64,000 nt of DNA from Halopseudomonas salegens (GTDB lineage Bacteria > Pseudomonadota > Gammaproteobacteria > Pseudomonadales > Pseudomonadaceae): assembly GCF_900105655.1 (NCBI RefSeq), contig NZ_LT629787.1, positions 3,534,001 to 3,598,000 of the forward strand, read 5' to 3'. Within the stretch, counting starts at the first letter, position 1. The number at the start of each line of letters is the position of its first letter. This document shows positions 58,642-64,000 of this stretch, in pieces. A model generated the notes under the pieces. That model ran no database searches. It worked only from the letters and a program-made list of their open reading frames with translations, and was not told where the DNA came from. Both the position numbers and the translations under genes were made by a program.

Positions 58642-59418
58642 ATGTTGAACTATCTGAACCTGCTGCGACAAATTACCCTGCGCGATATTCTGTCTCGCTA
58701 CAAGGGCGCGGCAATGGGCCTGGTCTGGTCCTTTGTTACGCCATTGGCGATGCTGGTGGTGTATACCTTTGTATTCAGCGAGGTATTTGGTGCCCGCTGG
58801 CATGTGGGAAGTGATGATCGGGTAGGTTTTGCCATCAACCTGTTTGCCGGGCTTATTGTGCATGGTGCTTTTGCTGAATGCGCATCACGGGCAACCGGGC
58901 TGATTGCCCAGAACCAGAACTATGTGAAGCGTGTGGTGTTTCCATTGTGGTTACTGTCGCCAATGGTAATGCTGTCGGCATTGTTTCATGCCATGATCAG
59001 CTTTCTGGTTCTACTGCTGGCATTTGCCTGGTTCTATGGTTTTGTGCACTGGCAGGTGATTTTCTTGCCAATCGTTTTATTGCCTTACGTCATTTTTTTG
59101 CTCGGCGTGATCTGGCTGTTGTCGGCGCTGGGTGTTTTTCTGCGCGATATCGGACAGGTGATGCCGGTACTCATAACCGCCATGCTGTTCATGGCGCCGG
59201 TGTTTTATCCGGTCAATGCCTTGCCGGAAGCCTTCCAGGGCTGGTTGTATTTCAACCCGTTGACGCCGGCTATCGAGATGATCCGAGCTCTGCTGGTTGT
59301 GGGTGAGTTGCCCTCTCTGGCGCTGTATTGCAAGTACAGTCTGGCTTCAGCCCTGGCTGCTGCCTGTGGTCTGGCATTTTTCCTGCGCGTCAGAAAGGGG
59401 TTTGCCGATGTCCTCTGA
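58642..59418 (+). CDS. wzm: Polysaccharide ABC transporter permease (Wzm-type)
   Basis: 258 residues from the ATG at 58642; a longer frame from 58525 has no family similarity. Six membrane helices. The N-terminal LRDILSRYKGAAMGLVWSFV is typical of the Wzm/KpsM/TagG group. It moves a finished undecaprenyl-linked glycan across the inner membrane. Overlaps the wzt start by 11 bp. Confidence 0.92.
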   Translation: MLNYLNLLRQITLRDILSRYKGAAMGLVWSFVTPLAMLVVYTFVFSEVFGARWHVGSDDRVGFAINLFAGLIVHGAFAECASRATGLIAQNQNYVKRVVFPLWLLSPMVMLSALFHAMISFLVLLLAFAWFYGFVHWQVIFLPIVLLPYVIFLLGVIWLLSALGVFLRDIGQVMPVLITAMLFMAPVFYPVNALPEAFQGWLYFNPLTPAIEMIRALLVVGELPSLALYCKYSLASALAAACGLAFFLRVRKGFADVL

Positions 59419-60670
59419 TACCGTCATTGAGATCAATGGGGTCGCCAAACACTATGCCAAGGTGGCGTCGCCGCTGCGCTTGTTATGGCGCCTGCTGATC
59501 GGCAAGAGTCGCGAGCAGCAGGATGACTTTGTAGCCCTGGACCAGGTCAGTTTCTCCGTGGAGCGCGGCCAAACGGTGGGCATCATCGGGCGTAACGGCG
59601 CCGGAAAATCAACCCTGCTGCAGATTGTCTGCGGCATTCTGGCGCCAACCCATGGCCAGGTTGCAGTCAAAGGGAAGGTGGCAGCCTTGCTTGAGTTGGG
59701 AGCAGGCTTCAATCCGGAATTCACCGGCCGTGAAAATGTCTACATGAATGCGGCAGTGCATGGCTTGAGCCGTGAGCAAGTAGATCAACGGATGCCATCC
59801 ATTCTGGCCTTTGCCGAGATCGGTGACTTTATTGATCAGCCGGTCAAAACCTATTCCAGCGGCATGTTTGTGCGTTTGGCCTTTGCTGTTATTGCCCATC
59901 TGGATGCCGACATACTGGTCATCGATGAAGCCCTGGCTGTCGGTGATGTGTATTTCACCCAGAAATGCATGCGTTTTCTGCGTGATTTTGCCTCGCGGGG
60001 GACTCTGCTTTTCGTCAGTCACGATACCAGCTCAGTCATCAATCTGTGTCAGCGTGCGCTCTGGCTGGAAGACGGCAAAGTGCGCATGCAGGGAACGGCG
60101 AAAGAAGTCAGCAACAGCTATCTCGGCTCCTTTTATGAAAACCGCCTGAATGAGCTGGATGGTGGCGAAGTTGACGCTAGCAAGTCTGCTGCAGCGGAGG
60201 CCTCACCGGTAGTGGCGGCTGGCGAGTTTGGTCTGGGTGGGGCGCGCATCGAGCGTTGCAGTCTGCTGGACGCTGATGGGCAGTTACTATACAAGCAGAC
60301 CGGTGCCGGTCAGGTTACCCTGCAGGTTGCCTGTCGAGCCGAACAGGCACTTGAGCAGCCTATTGTCGGTTTTTATATCAAGGACCGCCTGGGCCAACCG
60401 ATTTGTGGCACCAACACCTTGCAGCAGGGCATCTCCTGGCCGTCACAGGCGGCAAATACTCAGTGGCAGGTTGAGTTTGTTTTCGATTTGCCTTTGCTGG
60501 CAACGGGTGACTATTCCCTCACCGTCGCCCTGGCTGCGGGGGATCAGGAAAACCACGTTCAGCACCACTGGATACACGATGCGCTGACCTTCAAGGCCAA
60601 GGCTGATCCGCACCTCAGTGGCATGTTTACCCTGAGTAAAGTGGATTGCCTGTTGAAAGGCCGATCCTGA
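59408..60670 (+). CDS. wzt: Polysaccharide ABC transporter ATPase with C-terminal glycan-binding domain (Wzt-type)
   Basis: 420 residues from the ATG at 59408. Walker A GRNGAGKSTLL, the signature YSSGMFVRLAFA (YSSGM as in the O-antigen subclass), Walker B ILVIDEALAVGD. A linker at about 250-275 leads to a beta-sandwich Wzt-C domain to residue 420 (VGFYIKDRLGQPICGTNT). In E. coli O8/O9a this domain binds the methylated chain end before export. The neighbouring methyltransferase supports the same logic here. Confidence 0.95.
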   Translation: MSSDTVIEINGVAKHYAKVASPLRLLWRLLIGKSREQQDDFVALDQVSFSVERGQTVGIIGRNGAGKSTLLQIVCGILAPTHGQVAVKGKVAALLELGAGFNPEFTGRENVYMNAAVHGLSREQVDQRMPSILAFAEIGDFIDQPVKTYSSGMFVRLAFAVIAHLDADILVIDEALAVGDVYFTQKCMRFLRDFASRGTLLFVSHDTSSVINLCQRALWLEDGKVRMQGTAKEVSNSYLGSFYENRLNELDGGEVDASKSAAAEASPVVAAGEFGLGGARIERCSLLDADGQLLYKQTGAGQVTLQVACRAEQALEQPIVGFYIKDRLGQPICGTNTLQQGISWPSQAANTQWQVEFVFDLPLLATGDYSLTVALAAGDQENHVQHHWIHDALTFKAKADPHLSGMFTLSKVDCLLKGRS

Positions 60671-60739
60671 TCAGCTTTACTCGCCTGCACTCTGCGCCTA
60701 AAGTGTTCGCCTATCATTACAGCAAGGTTATTCGCTTAC

Positions 60740-61858
60740 ATGCCCTCACCGACCTTTGATCTGTTAACGCTGGCCCGTTGGGTCCAGATGCCTGAACGTC
60801 TGACTAGTATCGAATCCTGGCATCGCCACATGCCTTTTGCATTTGCCCTGTTGCAGATGAGCAAGCCATCTGTGCTGGTTGAGCTGGGTACCCATCGGGG
60901 CGATTCTTACTGCACCTTCTGTCAGGGTGTAACGCATCAACAACTGCCGACCCGTTGTTATGCCGTGGATACCTGGCAGGGCGACAGCCAGGCCGGCTTC
61001 TACGATGATGCGATCTATCAGGATTTGTCACAGTGGCATGATCCACGTTTCAGCCGTTTTTCCAGCCTGTTGCGCATGACGTTTGATGAGGCGCTCGAGC
61101 ACTTTGCCGACGGCTCGGTCGATCTGCTGCACATTGATGGCCTGCACACCTATGATGCGGTCAAGCATGACTTTGAAAGCTGGTTGCCGAAAATGTCTCC
61201 CCGCGGGGTCATCCTGTTTCATGACACCAATGTGCGCTGGGGTGACTTTGGTGTCTGGCAGTTATGGGCCGAACTGGCCGGTGAATATCCTTCCTTTGAG
61301 TTTCCGTTTGGCTTCGGGCTGGGCGTCCTTGCGGTAGGTTCCGAAGTGCCACAGGCAGTGCTGGACTTTCTGGCCTATGCAAACAGCAATACCGAAAAGA
61401 CGGTAGATTTCTTTTACCGCCTGGGTGATGCGGCGCAGGCGCTCAAGGTCAGTGCCGAATTGCAGAAGGTAATAAGCCAGCGCGAGGCAGTAGGTAGTCA
61501 GTTGCAGGAGCTGCGTGATCATTTGCAAGCGGTGGAGCAGGCGCACGCAGAAGAAGTAACTGGACTGCACACGGTGCTTGAGAGTCGTCATGCTTCGCAG
61601 CAACTGGTTAATGATCTGCATCAGCAGTTGGCTGATCAAAAACTGGCGAATCAAGAATTGCAACGGGCGCGGCAAACCTTGCATGCCGAGGCCAGCAGTC
61701 TCAGTGAGCAGGCTCTGTATTGGAAAGGGCTCTCGCATGATGTGACGGCCAGTCGCTGGTGGCGTTTGCGCAGCCGTTTGCTGCGTTTGTTTGGCCGGCA
61801 GGACCCTTACCGGAAAGCCCGATTGGAGACTGAAGGGGATTTTCCAACCCCGCGATAG
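60740..61858 (+). CDS. Methyltransferase with C-terminal coiled coil (possible chain-capping enzyme)
   Basis: 372 residues. A class I SAM methyltransferase fold covers about 20-210: motif I VLVELGTHRGDSYCTF, acidic loop YAVDTWQGD, and LLHIDGLHTYDAVKHD, fitting Methyltransf_24. A coiled coil of about 100 residues follows (about 235-335, rich in Gln, Leu and Glu), then a basic segment SRWWRLRSRLLRLFGRQ. That basic linker is the kind found before a GT domain in large glycosyltransferases. The frame ends at 61858, three bases before the next gene; see the frameshift finding. Confidence 0.8.
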   Translation: MPSPTFDLLTLARWVQMPERLTSIESWHRHMPFAFALLQMSKPSVLVELGTHRGDSYCTFCQGVTHQQLPTRCYAVDTWQGDSQAGFYDDAIYQDLSQWHDPRFSRFSSLLRMTFDEALEHFADGSVDLLHIDGLHTYDAVKHDFESWLPKMSPRGVILFHDTNVRWGDFGVWQLWAELAGEYPSFEFPFGFGLGVLAVGSEVPQAVLDFLAYANSNTEKTVDFFYRLGDAAQALKVSAELQKVISQREAVGSQLQELRDHLQAVEQAHAEEVTGLHTVLESRHASQQLVNDLHQQLADQKLANQELQRARQTLHAEASSLSEQALYWKGLSHDVTASRWWRLRSRLLRLFGRQDPYRKARLETEGDFPTPR

Positions 61859-61860
61859 AC

Positions 61861-63915
61861 GTGATTGTGCCGGTCTATCGCGGGCTGGAAGAAACCAGGC
61901 GCTGTATCGAAAGTGTGTTGGCCAGCGAGCTGGGGCCGGATGTGGAGCTGGTTGTGATCAACGATGCCAGTCCCGAACCTGCCCTGGTCGACTGGCTGAA
62001 TAGCCAGGCAGCGCGTTTTACCCTGTTGCACAATGAGAGCAATCTGGGTTTTGTCGCTACCGTCAACCGGGGTATGCGCCTGCATCCTGAGCGTGATGTC
62101 GTCTTGCTCAATAGTGATACCGAAGTGGCAGGTGATTGGTTGCCACGTTTGCGTCATGCCGCCCACTTGTCAGCCGATACAGCAACACTGACGCCCTGGT
62201 CGAACAATGCGACCATCTGCAGTTACCCGGACTTTTGCCGTGACAACGCCCTGCCGGAAGGTTTTGCTCTGTCGTCGCTGGATCGGTTGTGCGCCACGGC
62301 GCTGGAAGGGCAGCGCGTTGAAATCCCGACAGCCATCGGTTTTTGCATGTATATCCGCCGTGCCTGTCTGGATGCGGTCGGGCTGTTCGACGAGGCCAGC
62401 TTTGGCAAGGGCTACGGCGAGGAAAATGAATTCTGCATGCGCTCGGCCCGGTCAGGCTGGAAGCACTACCTCGCTGCGGATGTGTTTGTTTATCACGCTG
62501 GTGGGGTGAGTTTTGCCGCCAGCCAAAGTGAGCATCAAGGTCACGGGCATAAGGCGCTGTTGCGTCTGTTTCCGGATTACGACCGGATGGTGCAGGCCTT
62601 TGTTGCCAGCGACCCGGCATGCAGCTTGCGTTTTGCGCTGGATATGTTGCGTATCGGGGCCGTCGATCAGCCACGCATTCTGCTGGTCAGTCATACCCGG
62701 GGTGGCGGCACCAGCCGTCATATCAGCGAGTTGGTCACCCAGCTGCAGGGCCAGGCGCAGTTCCTGTTGTTGCAGCCAGATACTGAAATGGGTGCCATCC
62801 GCCTGGGGTTGTTCGATGCCCAGGGGTGGCATAACCCTCAGCTCTTCAGTGGCGCTCAGGCTGAATGCCTGGAGGGGTTGTTGCGCGCCCTGCAGCTGAC
62901 CCGCATTCACTATCATCACCGGGTGGGACTGCATCCACTGTTTCTGGATATTCTCGATCGCCTGGCATTGCCAGCCGATCTGACCCTGCACGATTACTAT
63001 CTACTGTGCCCGCAGATAACCATGACGGATGCAGTCGGACGTTATTGTGGGGAGCCTGACGAGTCGGGGTGCAATCGTTGCCTGCAGGAACGTCCGGTGA
63101 TCGGCGCCGACCATATCGCCCATTGGCGCCGACACAGCCGGGACTGGTTGCAGGGCATGACGCGCATCTTTGCCCCCTCGGCAGATACTGCAACCCGCGT
63201 GCAAGCCTATTTTCCGGATGTCCAGGTGCAGGCTGTCTATCATGAGCCCGAGCTGTCGATTGCGCCGCCGCGGGTGCCGGCACTGGCAGCGGATGAGCCC
63301 CTGCGGATTCTGGTCCTGGGTGCCCTGAGCCCGTTCAAAGGCCCCGATACCCTGGAGGCCTGTGCTCAGGCGGCTGCCCGGGATGGGGTGCCGCTGCAGT
63401 TTCACTTGTTGGGCTTTGCCTATCGGGAGCTCAATTGTAACGCGTCGGGTTATTTGCAGGTGCATGGACGCTATGCGGAGGCTGATCTGCCTGCTTTGCT
63501 GGCGCAATTGCAACCACACCTGGTCTGGTTCCCGGGCAGTTGTCCGGAAACCTGGAGCTATACGCTCTCTGCGGCTCTGGAAGCCGGTTTGCCTGTGGTG
63601 GCGCCCGCTCTGGGAGCATTTCCCGAGCGCCTGGCCGGCCGAGAATGGACCTGGCTGGTCGTACCCGACCGGCCTGTCGATGCGATCAATCAACACTTTA
63701 TGCAGTTGCGTGAAGTAATCCGTGAAGGTCGGCCACCCTTGACGACTGAAGGCAGCATAGCCACTGACAGCTTTCGCTATGCCACTGATTATTTCTCGCC
63801 AGATGAGCGGGCTGTGCAGCCGGCAGCCAGCAACGATATACTGGCGCATTTACGCGGTCTGTTACCACCTCCGGCGCTGGGGAATGGTGTCCGATTGACA
63901 GCAGGGAGAGAGTAA
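61861..63915 (+). CDS. GT2-GT4 two-domain glycosyltransferase
   Basis: 684 residues if it starts at the GTG at 61861. A GT2 domain (1 to about 215) has IVPVYRGLEETRRCIESVL right at the start, LLNSDTEVAGDW (DxD-like) and the late KGYGEENEFCMRSARSGW. A GT4-like domain covers about 255-640 (ILLVSHTRGGGTSRHISEL, ILVLGALSPFKGPDTL, FPGSCPETWSYTLSAALEAG). The GTG cuts into the first beta strand: coding-like sequence (SNPAID) extends nine codons upstream without a start. No ribosome site lies at a good distance. It is likely the rest of the upstream protein. Confidence 0.88.
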   Translation: MIVPVYRGLEETRRCIESVLASELGPDVELVVINDASPEPALVDWLNSQAARFTLLHNESNLGFVATVNRGMRLHPERDVVLLNSDTEVAGDWLPRLRHAAHLSADTATLTPWSNNATICSYPDFCRDNALPEGFALSSLDRLCATALEGQRVEIPTAIGFCMYIRRACLDAVGLFDEASFGKGYGEENEFCMRSARSGWKHYLAADVFVYHAGGVSFAASQSEHQGHGHKALLRLFPDYDRMVQAFVASDPACSLRFALDMLRIGAVDQPRILLVSHTRGGGTSRHISELVTQLQGQAQFLLLQPDTEMGAIRLGLFDAQGWHNPQLFSGAQAECLEGLLRALQLTRIHYHHRVGLHPLFLDILDRLALPADLTLHDYYLLCPQITMTDAVGRYCGEPDESGCNRCLQERPVIGADHIAHWRRHSRDWLQGMTRIFAPSADTATRVQAYFPDVQVQAVYHEPELSIAPPRVPALAADEPLRILVLGALSPFKGPDTLEACAQAAARDGVPLQFHLLGFAYRELNCNASGYLQVHGRYAEADLPALLAQLQPHLVWFPGSCPETWSYTLSAALEAGLPVVAPALGAFPERLAGREWTWLVVPDRPVDAINQHFMQLREVIREGRPPLTTEGSIATDSFRYATDYFSPDERAVQPAASNDILAHLRGLLPPPALGNGVRLTAGRE

Positions 63916-64000
63916 ATGCAGGACCTGGGGCAATGGTTGATCGACGCGGGCAAGATCTCTGCAACGGATTTGCAGCGTGCCGAGCAGGTGCAGAAGCTCT
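63916..64000 (+). CDS. Start of a GspE/PilB-like ATPase gene (partial)
   Basis: The ATG at 63916 follows the previous stop directly. The 28 visible residues (MQDLGQWLIDAGKISATDLQ then RAEQVQKL) resemble the T2SSE N-terminal domain (LGxxLxxxGxIxxxxLxxAL) of type II secretion or type IV pilus ATPases. The window cuts the gene, so the call is weak. Confidence 0.5.
   Translation, partial: MQDLGQWLIDAGKISATDLQRAEQVQKL

Overview
This 64 kb window is chromosomal DNA of a gammaproteobacterium, most likely a Pseudomonas sensu lato of the Halopseudomonas / P. pertucinogena type. The central housekeeping block yicC - rph - (DUF4870) - crc - pyrE - argB - algC - dut - coaBC - radC - rpmB - rpmG follows the conserved Pseudomonas gene order, and crc with the long form of algC is typical of Pseudomonadaceae. 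The species call is inference from gene content; I have no database comparison.

Layout. (1) 1-5246: surface-polysaccharide genes, with two GT-C-like membrane proteins and a large protein that looks like a glycoside hydrolase. (2) 5525-12608: an accessory island. It holds an RHS polymorphic toxin with a cysteine-rich tip and a secreted-type immunity protein, a graveyard of displaced RHS tips and immunity genes, fragments of an IS5-type transposase and a second RHS core, 44-bp inverted repeats, and an intact IS256-family element with an 8-bp target duplication. The island sits where gmk would follow yicC in other Pseudomonas genomes. (3) 12701-24171: the housekeeping block, ending in a strong terminator. 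(4) 24198-30649: a LytM-like factor, a DesB-like desaturase, a PAS-GGDEF-EAL protein, a fasciclin protein behind two spaced TGTACA boxes, a DUF805 protein and two small nucleic-acid-binding proteins. (5) 31274-41133: two tandem lipoprotein carboxylesterases with an inserted calcium-loop-like motif, a GGDEF-EAL protein, modABC and a diguanylate cyclase. (6) 41304-47632: a DUF2946 protein and a TonB copper receptor, apbE, uppP and trhP, separated by GC-rich palindromic repeats. (7) 47720-64000: a second cell-surface region with a GT-C protein, two GT2 proteins, a probably very highly expressed secreted protein, a Thr/Asp/Gly-repeat secreted protein, a periplasmic parvulin, an MBOAT/SGNH acyl-transfer pair, a Wzm/Wzt ABC exporter, and a methyltransferase - coiled coil - GT2 - GT4 polypeptide split by an apparent frameshift. 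The window ends in the start of a GspE/PilB-like gene.

How it fits together. The last region reads as an ABC-transporter-dependent surface glycan pathway. Glycosyltransferases build the chain, a methyltransferase with a coiled coil may cap and measure it, Wzt with a C-terminal carbohydrate-binding domain may recognise the cap, Wzm exports, and MBOAT/SGNH proteins may acylate. UppP and AlgC supply lipid carrier and sugar phosphates. Three c-di-GMP enzymes could tie surface behaviour to signalling. The RHS island is the competition module. The least explained parts are the RHS tip array, the calcium-loop esterases and the abundant secreted protein at 52665.
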